NCBI GenBank assembly: GCA_902491765.1 | Contig: CABUIY010000008.1 | Coordinates: forward strand, 1-64,000 | DNA length: 64,000 bases | Direction: 5' to 3' | DNA from: an uncultured Collinsella sp. | Lineage (GTDB): Bacteria > Actinomycetota > Coriobacteriia > Coriobacteriales > Coriobacteriaceae | Shown: piece after piece, positions 52,668 through 60,501 of the stretch | Layout: each line of letters starts with the position of its first letter | Position numbering within the stretch: the first letter of the stretch is position 1 | Notes under the pieces: model-generated | What the model saw: the letters and a program-made list of their open reading frames with translations, nothing else | Databases searched by the model: none | Told to the model about the DNA's origin: nothing | Translations under genes and position numbers: made by a program

Positions 52668-53747
52668 ATGCTTAGGATCGGTCTTCTTACCAGTGGCGGC
52701 GACTGCCAGGCGCTCAACGCCACTATGCGCGGCATCGTCAAAACGCTTATGACAAATAGCGAAGAACCTATCGAGATCTATGGTTTTGAGGACGGCTACC
52801 AGGGCCTTATCTACAGCAGATTCCGCGTCATGACGCCCGCCGATTTTAGCGGCATCCTCACCCGCGGCGGCACCATCCTGGGCACGAGCCGTACGCCGTT
52901 CAAGCGCCTGGATGTTCCCGAGGCCGATGGCGTCGAGAAGGTGCCCGCAATGGTCCACACCTATCATAAACTGCAGCTCGACTGCCTGTTTATGCTGGGT
53001 GGCAACGGATCCACCAAGACCGCCAACCGCCTGCGCGAAGAGGGCCTCAACGTTATCGCGCTGCCCAAGACCATCGATAACGACACCTGGGGCACCGAGT
53101 TGACGTTTGGCTTTACGAGCGCCATCGACGTCGCCACCAAGTGCATCGACGACATTCACACCACCGCTTCGAGCCACGGCCGCGTGTTCGTTATCGAGAT
53201 CATGGGCCACAAGGTTGGCTGGATCCCGCTATACGCCGGCGTCGCGGGCGGCGCGGATGTCATCTTGATTCCCGAGATCCCCTACGACATGGATAACGTC
53301 ATCAAGACCATCGAGCATCGCATGGAAACCGGCAGCCGCTTCACCATCGTGGCCGTCGCCGAGGGTGCCATCTCCAAGGAGGACGCGGCGCTGTCCAAGA
53401 AGGAGTACAAGAAGAAGCTTGCCGAGCGCACGAGCCCGTCGATTGTCTACGACATCGCCAAGGAGATCGAGGCCAAGACCGGTCGCGAGACCCGCGTCGC
53501 CATCCCCGGCCACACGCAGCGCGGCGGCCAGCCCGACGCCCAGGACCGCATCTTTGCGACCCAGTGCGGCGTCGAGGCGGCACTGGGCTGTCTACGCGGC
53601 GAGTTTGGCTACATGATCGCCCTGCGTGACGGCAAGATGTGCCACATGCCGCTCGAGGAAGTCGCCGGCAAGCTCAAGTATGTCGACCCCCAGAGTGATC
53701 TGGTGCGCGAGGCCAAGGCGCTGGGCATCAGCTTCGGCGACGAATAG
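52668..53747 (+). CDS. pfkA: 6-phosphofructokinase
   Basis: A 359-residue PFK of the group found in Actinobacteria. The phosphoryl-donor motif reads GGNGSTKTA (Gly114 at the ATP/PPi-discriminating position 104 of E. coli) and the substrate motif PKTIDND (Lys at position 124). Gly104 favours ATP, as in the Streptomyces enzyme with the same Gly/Lys pair; Lys124 alone is found in PPi enzymes too. Asp in the usual GGDGS is Asn here. It commits fructose-6-phosphate to glycolysis. GGAAGGA lies 5 bases before the ATG. A nested hairpin overlaps the stop codon. Confidence 0.94.
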   Translation: MLRIGLLTSGGDCQALNATMRGIVKTLMTNSEEPIEIYGFEDGYQGLIYSRFRVMTPADFSGILTRGGTILGTSRTPFKRLDVPEADGVEKVPAMVHTYHKLQLDCLFMLGGNGSTKTANRLREEGLNVIALPKTIDNDTWGTELTFGFTSAIDVATKCIDDIHTTASSHGRVFVIEIMGHKVGWIPLYAGVAGGADVILIPEIPYDMDNVIKTIEHRMETGSRFTIVAVAEGAISKEDAALSKKEYKKKLAERTSPSIVYDIAKEIEAKTGRETRVAIPGHTQRGGQPDAQDRIFATQCGVEAALGCLRGEFGYMIALRDGKMCHMPLEEVAGKLKYVDPQSDLVREAKALGISFGDE

Positions 53748-53923
53748 CCTCGGCCGAAACTGCTCTCATCGGAGACCCCAGGGCTTACCTCCCAAATCGT
53801 CCTCGGACATGTCAGGATCCCGCCGTGCGCTTCGCGCGGCGGGATCCTTCCGTCCTGCGGAAAGATTTGGGAGGTAAGCCCTGGGGCCTCCTACGGTGAC
53901 TGGGGAGGCCGAGGCTATTCGTC
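53739..53923 (+). ncRNA. Nested-hairpin 3' element C, downstream of pfkA
   Basis: Three nested layers. Outer: GACGAATAGCCTCGGCC (53739-53755, containing the pfkA stop codon) pairs exactly with 53907-53923. Middle: 23-bp perfect repeat 53776-53798 with 53864-53886. Inner: AGGATCCCGCCG/CGGCGGGATCCT with a C-TTC-G tip. The linkers GTCCTCGGACATG and CGTCCTGCGGAA match element A downstream of groEL. Sense orientation with pfkA. I infer a structured 3' UTR element. No U-run follows. Confidence 0.7.
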
Positions 53924-53935
53924 TTCTTGCTGCAA

Positions 53936-54303
53936 GTGCCTGGGGTAGGATGCGGCGTGCATTTTTGGGAGTATTCAGCAGCCGAGGGTGCCTGCATACT
54001 GGATTTTGGGCGAGAGACAGGCGCCGCGGGCCGCATTCTGCAAAAAAATGAGCGGTCCTCGAGGCGCCGGAGCTCAAAGTCAGGCTTTCAATGCGCTTTT
54101 GTGCGCCCGCTCCCACACTCGCGGACTCCGGGATGCTGAATTCTCCGGAATTTGCACGCCGCCCCCTGGGGTACCCGCGGGCAAAAAGCAACCGCCCCGC
54201 CGAAATATGCAATCGGCGGGGCGGTTTATGCAATTTAGTGGCTGTGGGCGCGTCGGTGGCTCGCTACAGCTTGAATCCCAGAACGGGTTACTCGGCGCTC
54301 TTA
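53936..54303. repeat. Direct repeat R1 (368 bp, copy 1)
   Basis: Nearly identical to 56406-56773. Within it, 53937-53980 is an inverted match to 54134-54176 (GTGCATTTTTGGGAGTATTC opposite the complement), and 54190-54226 is a strong GC-rich hairpin (AACCGCCCCGCCG/CGGCGGGGCGGTT). Its right end (GTTACTCGGCGCTCTT) equals the last codons of the FtsX-type permease at 56758 on the minus strand. No intact gene is inside. Confidence 0.85.
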
Positions 54304-54353
54304 AAAGCGCCGAGTAACCCGCCAAAAAGGGACAGGTTCATCTTTGGCAGGTT
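54284..54353. repeat. Palindrome and CCTGTCCC-loop hairpin H7 at the R1 end
   Basis: CGGGTTACTCGGCGCT / AGCGCCGAGTAACCCG is a 16-bp palindrome made from the permease-tail remnant. Its second arm continues into hairpin H7 (AACCCGCC...GGCAGGTT, 54316-54353) whose minus strand carries GAACCTGTCCC. From 54354 to 54433 nothing is evident. Confidence 0.7.
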
Positions 54354-54433
54354 AATCTGGGCAAACGCCGGACAACCATTAGGTGGCCCGGCGTTTGCCC
54401 CGCTTTGCTGGGAATGTCTGTCGTTCAGTGCTC

Positions 54434-54754
54434 TTACTGGCCAGTCCAGTGTTGCGCATAGCTTTTAATGTCTTCGGTAAAACCGTCAAGATCGTCGAGG
54501 GTAATCACGCTGTCGATAAGCAAATTGGCTATCTCACGGTGCATTGTACTGCGGCGAAGGTCGTTCACCAGCACTCCTGAGGACAGCTTATCCCTATTGA
54601 TACGCTCTTCTAGCGCCCAAAATCTACTGGACGCTTCGCTGTCGCCGTTCAGCATCTCAACGTACCGGCCGATGAGCTTTTCCATATAACGTTCTTGCCA
54701 TTGAGGAAGCATTTTCTTAAACAGCTTCCAGTCGCTTTCGGCTACGTCGCGCAT
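54434..54754 (-). CDS. Conserved hypothetical protein
   Basis: A 106-residue helical cytoplasmic protein (MRDVAESDWKLFKKMLPQWQ ... MEKLIGRYVEMLNGDSEASS ... RFWALEERINRDK ... LLIDSVITLDDLDGFTEDIK). Similar small proteins of about 110 residues occur in many Firmicutes and Actinobacteria without known function. The ATG at 54754 is preferred: GGAG lies 5 bases upstream, while the in-frame ATG at 54796 lacks one. Base composition is more A+T-rich than the flanks, and the gene lies between repeats R1 and R2. Confidence 0.75.
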   Translation of the reverse strand: MRDVAESDWKLFKKMLPQWQERYMEKLIGRYVEMLNGDSEASSRFWALEERINRDKLSSGVLVNDLRRSTMHREIANLLIDSVITLDDLDGFTEDIKSYAQHWTGQ

Positions 54755-54881
54755 ATGTTCTCCGCTCGTCAAACGGGCTTTCCATTTGCCTTTCATTCTA
54801 TTTGGTTTTCGCTCGCAGGCGTGGATGAGAGGCTCTCTTCAGCCTTCGAGATTGAGCTTGAATGATCCGTTGCCACAAAAT

Positions 54882-55021
54882 GGACCTATCTACTACGTTT
54901 GCTACCACACCCTCGACCATGACAAAGATTGTAAAAATAAAACCGCAGGTAGAAAGCTTGCCAGTTTTCGAAAAAGGCGGGTATGGTCGGCCCCTTCGGG
55001 CTAAACGTAGTAAATAGGCCC
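54882..55021. repeat. Imperfect inverted repeat, MITE-like
   Basis: GGaCCTATcTACTACGTTTG... (54882-54920) faces ATGGTCGG...AAACGTAGTA (54983-55021) with about 62 bases between. The arms match at roughly four of five positions. No ORF with coding character lies inside. It is the main content of the 54755-55201 gap, together with P2. Confidence 0.55.
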
Positions 55022-55084
55022 TTTTCTTGGCGCGCGGTCAGCTCAATGCTTATCTCCGTGCCGGAACTGACCCAATTGTTTGTT

Positions 55085-55151
55085 AGTTGCGGTGATATAG
55101 GGACTGTTTGGCGCTTTGGAGCCTCAAAACAGTCCCTATATCACCGCAACT
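55085..55151. repeat. AGTTGCGGTG palindrome P2
   Basis: AGTTGCGGTGATATAGGGAC and its complement enclose a short interior (25-bp near-perfect arms). It lies 50 bases past the stop of the XRE gene. Confidence 0.85.
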
Positions 55152-55201
55152 TGGAAGGGACGGGCGGTGTCGGATGAGTGGCGCTGGCGGGTTAGGGCGG
55201 T

Positions 55202-56122
55202 TTAGGCCTGTTTGCGGTGCTTCCATTGTTTGCGGCACCAGTGCATAAGCGCTTTTACGATGGGAATCGTGATGAGGATGACCCATGCGGGATGGGGCTG
55301 TCCCAGGCAGAACCACATGTAGAGGAACCAAGTTATGGCAGCTGCCGGGTAGACGGCGTCGACAAGCTTTGACAGATGACGTCGGTCGATGAAATCGCCA
55401 AGCGCGTAGTAGACGGGAATCAAAAAGACGAGGAAAAGTCCCGTAGTCCACACGCCGCAAATAATGCCGAGCGCCAGATAGGCGAGGGCGACAAGCACGG
55501 GGAAGGGGAACTTATTCCACGCGCGACCGAGCTTGGTGTGGAAATGCTTGCCATGATGGTCGAGCTTGTCGCGCGCCTCTTTCCAGCTGGAGAATTGTTC
55601 GCCGTCGATAACCACGGTGCCATCGGCATTGGTGTGCACGCTGTGCCCGTCGTCCTCTAGCGTGTCAATATGTACGCCGCCCGGCCCCACGTGCACCTCT
55701 TCACCCTTGCGGTCGTTGGTCACATGGATGCCGCTCCAGCCAACATGTACTTCCTCGCCTTTATTGGGATCAATGACGTGGATACCGCGCGCGAGGGAAA
55801 TATCGACAAGTGGCTTGTCGCCGCAATCGGCGTGCTCGGCAGAATCCTCAGCCTCGTCAGCCACATCCGCCGTCTCGGTGTCGGCACTGCCGTCCTCAAG
55901 GTCGTCGGCATCGCTAGCCGCTTCCCCATACAACAGCTCGTCCAACGACACGCCATACAGTGCGGCGAGCGCAATAAGGTTATCGGTATCGGGTGAGGAC
56001 TCACTGCGCTCCCATTTACTGACAGCCTGGCGACTTACGCCCAGTTGGGCAGCAAGGGCCTCCTGAGAAAGACCGGCAGCTTTGCGGCGATCGACGAGAC
56101 GCTGTGCCATCGCAAGGTCCAT
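55202..56122 (-). CDS. Membrane-linked XRE family regulator with beta-repeat domain
   Basis: A 306-residue protein. Residues 5-60 form an XRE helix-turn-helix (SQEALAAQLGVSRQAVSKWE). An acidic Asp/Glu/Ala linker (about 70-105) leads to three copies of a GIHVxDxxKGEEVHVGxxG-like strand repeat (about 112-165), then a charged segment and about three hydrophobic helices (210-290). It probably senses a membrane or envelope signal and controls nearby genes; the ABC exporter 630 bases upstream is a candidate target. AAAGGA lies 6 bases before the ATG at 56122. It sits between direct repeats R1 and R2. Confidence 0.82.
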   Translation of the reverse strand: MDLAMAQRLVDRRKAAGLSQEALAAQLGVSRQAVSKWERSESSPDTDNLIALAALYGVSLDELLYGEAASDADDLEDGSADTETADVADEAEDSAEHADCGDKPLVDISLARGIHVIDPNKGEEVHVGWSGIHVTNDRKGEEVHVGPGGVHIDTLEDDGHSVHTNADGTVVIDGEQFSSWKEARDKLDHHGKHFHTKLGRAWNKFPFPVLVALAYLALGIICGVWTTGLFLVFLIPVYYALGDFIDRRHLSKLVDAVYPAAAITWFLYMWFCLGQPHPAWVILITIPIVKALMHWCRKQWKHRKQA

Positions 56123-56305
56123 GGTGGTTCCTTTCATGTGGTGACCGTAATCGAATGAGGCGAGTATGCCGAAAACAACCGGTAGCGACCACCATTTCTA
56201 GTTAGAATCTGCCCCAACCCTACCGCAACTACCAGTAGCAACCCCTAACGACCTGCCATTTCATGACAAATGTCAGTGCAAATAACAACCAAGAGCCCTC
56301 TCGAT

Positions 56306-56373
56306 AAGTTGCGGTGGAATAGTTCCCGTTTGGCATAGCAGAGCCATAAACGGGAACTATTCCACCGCAACTT
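56306..56373. repeat. AGTTGCGGTG palindrome P3
   Basis: AAGTTGCGGTGGAATAGTTC... and its complement form 26-bp near-perfect arms. Compared with P1 and P2 the GATATAG step is GGAATAG with the partner changed to match. Upstream of the XRE gene. Confidence 0.85.
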
Positions 56374-56405
56374 ACTATTAGGCCACGCACTCGCAGAGTA
56401 GCTGC

Positions 56406-56773
56406 GGGTGCCTGGGGTAGGATGCGGCGTGCATTTTTTGGAGTATTCAGCAGCCGAGGGCACCTGCATACTGGATTTTGGGCGAAAGGCAGGCGCCATG
56501 GGCCGCATCCTGTAAAAAACGAGCGGCTCTTGAGGCGTTGGGGGCTCAGAATCAGGACTTTAAGCGCTGTTTTGTGCGCCCGCTCCCGCACCCGCGGGCT
56601 CCGGGATGCTGAATACTCCGGAATTTGCACGCCGCCCCCTGGGGTACCCGCGGGCAAAAAGCAACCGCCCCGCCGAAATATGCAATCGGCGGGACGGTTT
56701 ATGCAAAAATGCGGTTGTGGTACGTTACAGCTCGCTACAGCTTGAATCCCAGGCAGGTTACTCGGCGCTCTTG
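56406..56773. repeat. Direct repeat R2 (368 bp, copy 2)
   Basis: Nearly identical to 53936-54303. The last bases (56758-56773) are the 3' end of the permease gene, so this is probably the original location. It contains the terminator-like hairpin AACCGCCCCGCCG/CGGCGGGaCGGTT (56663-56699), suitable to end the permease transcript, and a large outer inverted repeat. It fills most of the gap between 56123 and 56757. Confidence 0.85.
56663..56699 (-). terminator. Terminator of the ABC exporter operon (inside R2)
   Basis: 13-bp stem with one mismatch, followed on the minus strand by TTGCTTTTT; 59 bases after the permease stop. Confidence 0.75.
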
Positions 56774-59523
56774 AGGGCGCCGACCATGTCGATCTTGTTG
56801 AGGGTACGATTGGTGGCGAGGTTGACGATAAACGTAAAGCCAAAGGAAAGCACCACGGCGAGCACGTAGCTTAGCGGCTCGACCTCAACATCAAAGTACA
56901 GCGACGGCATCTGCAAAATGTACGTAAAGCTCTCGGCAAGCAGGCCACCCAGCGGCACGCCCAGTGCGGTGCCAATCGCCGTGAGGATCAACGTCTCCTT
57001 GTTGACGTAGTGGTGCACCTCACCACGGCGGAAGCCCAGCACCTTGATGGTCGCCAGCTCGCGTTCGCGCTCGGAGATATTCGTGTTGGACAGCGTAAAC
57101 ACCACCACAAACGATAGGCACGCCGCCATAAAGGTCACAAGTACCACGACCGAATTGATAATCGTAAAGTTCGCCTCATAGTTTTCCCAATGTTCGGCCG
57201 TGCTCGAGATGGTGAGCCAACCGTCGCTCTTAAGCTTCTTGCTAAACGCAATCTGGTCGGCCGACGAGCCCTTAAGCAGCACAAAGACGCCGTTAAGACG
57301 CGCGCTTCGACCGAACGCGCGCTCATAGGTGCCCTGCGTCATGTAAAGCGTGTTGCCCAGATAGTTAAGCGAAATGTCGCTGACCTTGACCTTGGCTACG
57401 TTGAGCGACAAATCCTGGACGTGTGCCGTATCGCCCGGCTGAATCCCCAGCACCAGCTGTGAACTCTTACTCAGATACACGTCTCCGTCACGCAAAGACA
57501 GCGGCTCTTTGGACTCGTCCTCGAGGCACACGTAGTCGTCCAGATCGTTCATGCGGTCATCGGGCACCACGATCAGCTGCACGGTCTCGCTCTTGCCGCC
57601 AAACGTAAAGGTAACGTTGTCAGTCATGATCGGCAGCGTCGAAGTTACGGTCACGTTGGAATCATTGGCCGCGCTGCGCTCATCCAACGCCGCGCACGTC
57701 TGCGTAAAGTCATCGGGGTTGGCGACCGCCAGCAAGTCATAGCGCGTGATATGCCCGTACTGCTTGGGCGAAAGCGCGACCGACGTGTCGCGAATACCCA
57801 TACCGCAGATCACAAGCGCGGTGCAACCCGCGATGCCAAAGATGGTCATAAAGGCGCGCTTTTTATAGCGGAAAAGGTTGCGTGCAGCGACCTTGTTCAA
57901 AAAGCCCATGCGGCGCCAGATAAAGCCGATGCGCTCGAGCAGAATGCGCGAGCCAGCGCGCGGGGCCTTGGGACGCATAAGCGAGGCCGGGGTCTCGGCC
58001 ATCTCGTGGCGGCAGGCGATAATCGTGGCGCCCACCACGCCCACGGCAAACAGCGCCACCGAAACGAGCGAGGACACGATGTCGTACGAAAGCAGCATCT
58101 GGGGCAGTGAGTACATGTCGTCGAACACCGTAAACAGGAACAGCGGCAGGTCCACAAATCCGATGATGTTGCCGAGCACGCCGCCGATCAGACAGGCCCA
58201 CAGCGCATAGTCCACGTATTTGGACAGGATGCGTCCGCGCGAATAACCGAGCGCCTTATACAGGCCGATGAGCGTGCGCTCCTCCTCGACCATACGCGTG
58301 GCGGTGGTGAGGCTGATGAGCACGGCGACGATAAAGAAGATGAACGGGAACACCGTGGCGATGGCCTCAATTGACGAGCTATCGCTCTCCACGCTCGAGT
58401 AGCTTGCGATATTGCCGCGGTCCTGGATGTACCAGGTGCATTCACCAAGGTCAGAGAGCTCGGCGCGGGCATCGGCAAACTGCTGGTCGGCGGCGGCACG
58501 GCGCTGGTCCAGGTCGGCTTGCGCCTGTGCACGCTCGTCGCTGCCCTCGGCCATGCGATTGATGTTGTCCTGCTCAATCCCAAAGAGCATATTCGCCTGG
58601 CGCTCGGCCGCATCCAAGCTTGCCGGCGTGTCAACCGTCAGTTCCTGAGCGCGCGCCTTCTCACGCTCCTCGCGGATCTTCTCGATATTGCCCTTGACCT
58701 CATTGATCTTTGCCGCGTAGGAATCCGAATAGGAGTTGAGGCTCTTGGCTCCCTCGACGATCACGTGGACCGCGGAGTAGGAAGAAGATGTCGCGGCGTC
58801 CTCGCTCACATAGAACTTATAGTCCGCCGCCGAAGCAGCGCGAAAGGCGTTGACTGTCGAGTCAGAACTTACATCAGTGGGGTCGAGGACCTCGGCCGTA
58901 ATGGTGTAATCGCCCGCGGCAAACTGGTCCTTGGCGCTTTGATTGGACGAGCTCGCGTCATTGGCGGCAAAACTCACCGTATCGCCGAGCTTTTTGCCCG
59001 AAGCCTTCAGGAACTTCGAAGTCACCGCGACTTCATCAGCGCTCTCGGGCAAATCGCCGTTCACGAGCACCGGCTGATCGATGTTCTCCTTGGAGAGACT
59101 CTGCACGACCACGCGCTCGCGCGTTGTACCCACAGCGGTGTAGGCGGTCTCGGTGTAGATGCCCTCGGCCGTCTCGACACCATCGACCTCTTGGATGGCG
59201 GCGAGATCATCGTCGGTCAGGCCATAGGTCGACTGTACGTTAATGTCATAGACATTTTGCTGGTCGAAGTAGGCGTCAACCGAATCGCACAGGTCCTCGC
59301 AACCCGCCTTAAGGCCGCACATCACGCTCACGCCAAGCGCGGTGATGACCACGATTGACAAGAAGCGCTTAAGACTGCCTCGGATTGTGCGGTAGATGCC
59401 ACGGCGAAAAACCGTCGGCACTATGTCATTTGAACTTTGGACAGTGCGGTAGGTCGTAAAATCCTGCTCGCGCTCCGTGTTCTGCGCGTCGCGGCGTAGG
59501 CTGTTTTGGCGGTCCTGGTCCAT
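56758..59523 (-). CDS. FtsX-like ABC transporter permease (MacB-type, two FtsX domains)
   Basis: A 921-residue permease. A first helix (SLKRFLSIVVITALGVSVMC, about 51-70) is followed by a large extracytoplasmic domain with a coiled coil (about 285-370), an FtsX domain with three helices (about 395-540), a short link, another helix near 590 (AFMTIFGIAGCTALVICGMG), a second outer domain and a C-terminal FtsX domain (about 770-915). This layout is typical of LolE/MacB-like exporters or BceB/YtrF-like stress transporters in Gram-positives. It pairs with the ATPase gene upstream, whose stop is 5 bases away. Substrate unknown. Confidence 0.92.
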   Translation of the reverse strand: MDQDRQNSLRRDAQNTEREQDFTTYRTVQSSNDIVPTVFRRGIYRTIRGSLKRFLSIVVITALGVSVMCGLKAGCEDLCDSVDAYFDQQNVYDINVQSTYGLTDDDLAAIQEVDGVETAEGIYTETAYTAVGTTRERVVVQSLSKENIDQPVLVNGDLPESADEVAVTSKFLKASGKKLGDTVSFAANDASSSNQSAKDQFAAGDYTITAEVLDPTDVSSDSTVNAFRAASAADYKFYVSEDAATSSSYSAVHVIVEGAKSLNSYSDSYAAKINEVKGNIEKIREEREKARAQELTVDTPASLDAAERQANMLFGIEQDNINRMAEGSDERAQAQADLDQRRAAADQQFADARAELSDLGECTWYIQDRGNIASYSSVESDSSSIEAIATVFPFIFFIVAVLISLTTATRMVEEERTLIGLYKALGYSRGRILSKYVDYALWACLIGGVLGNIIGFVDLPLFLFTVFDDMYSLPQMLLSYDIVSSLVSVALFAVGVVGATIIACRHEMAETPASLMRPKAPRAGSRILLERIGFIWRRMGFLNKVAARNLFRYKKRAFMTIFGIAGCTALVICGMGIRDTSVALSPKQYGHITRYDLLAVANPDDFTQTCAALDERSAANDSNVTVTSTLPIMTDNVTFTFGGKSETVQLIVVPDDRMNDLDDYVCLEDESKEPLSLRDGDVYLSKSSQLVLGIQPGDTAHVQDLSLNVAKVKVSDISLNYLGNTLYMTQGTYERAFGRSARLNGVFVLLKGSSADQIAFSKKLKSDGWLTISSTAEHWENYEANFTIINSVVVLVTFMAACLSFVVVFTLSNTNISERERELATIKVLGFRRGEVHHYVNKETLILTAIGTALGVPLGGLLAESFTYILQMPSLYFDVEVEPLSYVLAVVLSFGFTFIVNLATNRTLNKIDMVGALKSAE

Positions 59524-59528
59524 GGGCG

Positions 59529-60230
59529 CTACCACTCGATCGTCTCGATAGGCACGGGATTTTGCTGGACCGTCTCGCTCTCCACGCGACCGTTCTTAAA
59601 GCGGATCAGGCGATCGGCCATGGGTGCTAGCGCGGAGTTGTGAGTGATGATGATGACCGTAATGCCCTGCTTGCGGCAAGTGTCCTGTAGCAGCTGCAAG
59701 ATCTGCTTGCCGGTTTTATAGTCAAGTGCGCCCGTGGGCTCGTCGCACAAAAGCAGCTTGGGGTTCTTTGCCAGTGCGCGGGCAATGGACACGCGCTGCT
59801 GCTCGCCGCCCGAAAGCTGCGCGGGGAAGTTGGCGAGGCGCTCGCCCAGGCCAACCTGGCAAAGCGTTTGCTCGGCATCGAGCGAATCGGGGCAGATCTG
59901 AGCTGCGAGCTCAACGTTTTCGAGCGCCGTCAGGTTGGGGACCAGATTGTAGAACTGGAAGACAAAGCCCACGTCGGCGCGGCGGTATTCCACGAGCTGA
60001 GCCTCGTTGGCGGAGCTCACGTCGCGCCCGTCCACCGTCACGGTGCCGGAAGTCGCCGTATCCATGCCACCCAGAATGTTGAGCGCCGTGGTTTTACCGG
60101 CGCCCGAAGCGCCCAGGATAATGGCAAGCTCGCCACGCTCAACGGTAAAGCTCGCGCCGTCGAGCGCATGGATGCGGGCATCGCCCTCGCCGTATGCTTT
60201 GATGACGTCTTTAAATTCGATATAGGCCAT
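59529..60230 (-). CDS. ABC transporter ATP-binding protein (LolD/MacB type)
   Basis: A 233-residue ATPase: Walker [11 protein letters not shown]-loop [18 protein letters not shown], signature [15 protein letters not shown], Walker [13 protein letters not shown] and switch His in [15 protein letters not shown]. It forms an exporter with the FtsX-like permease whose start is 5 bases past its stop. No strong Shine-Dalgarno is seen before the ATG at 60230. A diverged repeat hairpin (H8) lies about 60 bases upstream. Confidence 0.96.
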   Translation of the reverse strand: MAYIEFKDVIKAYGEGDARIHALDGASFTVERGELAIILGASGAGKTTALNILGGMDTATSGTVTVDGRDVSSANEAQLVEYRRADVGFVFQFYNLVPNLTALENVELAAQICPDSLDAEQTLCQVGLGERLANFPAQLSGGEQQRVSIARALAKNPKLLLCDEPTGALDYKTGKQILQLLQDTCRKQGITVIIITHNSALAPMADRLIRFKNGRVESETVQQNPVPIETIEW

Positions 60231-60290
60231 CGATCGGTTCCCATCTGGTCGGATAACTCTTTAGTATTACCCATTTCACGCCGACCAAAA

Positions 60291-60318
60291 AGGGACAGGT
60301 TCATTTTGGCAGGTTTTA
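60291..60318 (-). repeat. CCTGTCCC-loop hairpin H8 (partial)
   Basis: On the minus strand: CCTGCCAAAATGAACCTGTC followed by CCTTTTTGG; only the CCAAAA/TTTTGG part of the stem remains. The family loop is intact. Confidence 0.65.
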
Positions 60319-60431
60319 TATGGGGAAACGACAGCCATAGATGAGGCGCCGGGGAGGCAGAGAAATCATCGACGGGGTCAGGCCGACCGCCAAACACAAC
60401 GCACGCATCTCTATCTGTCAGCCGAATCATT

Positions 60432-60445
60432 CGAACAGCTGTTCG
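60432..60445 (+). promoter_or_regulatory. LexA (SOS) box
   Basis: CGAAC-AGCT-GTTCG, a perfect match to the Gram-positive/actinobacterial LexA consensus, 57 bases upstream of the GyrI-like gene. Two overlapping TATGAT hexamers follow at 60450-60460, so the box overlaps the promoter. Confidence 0.8.
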
Positions 60446-60501
60446 TTTCTATGATATGATTCCACTATCTAAGTAGGCCAATACGCAGAAAGGCGGCCAA
60501 C

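Noticed and set aside
54080..54325. 81-aa frame in repeat R1 (and its 204-aa counterpart in R2)
   Set aside because: They translate repeat hairpins, differ between copies by frame-breaking changes, and have no ribosome site.
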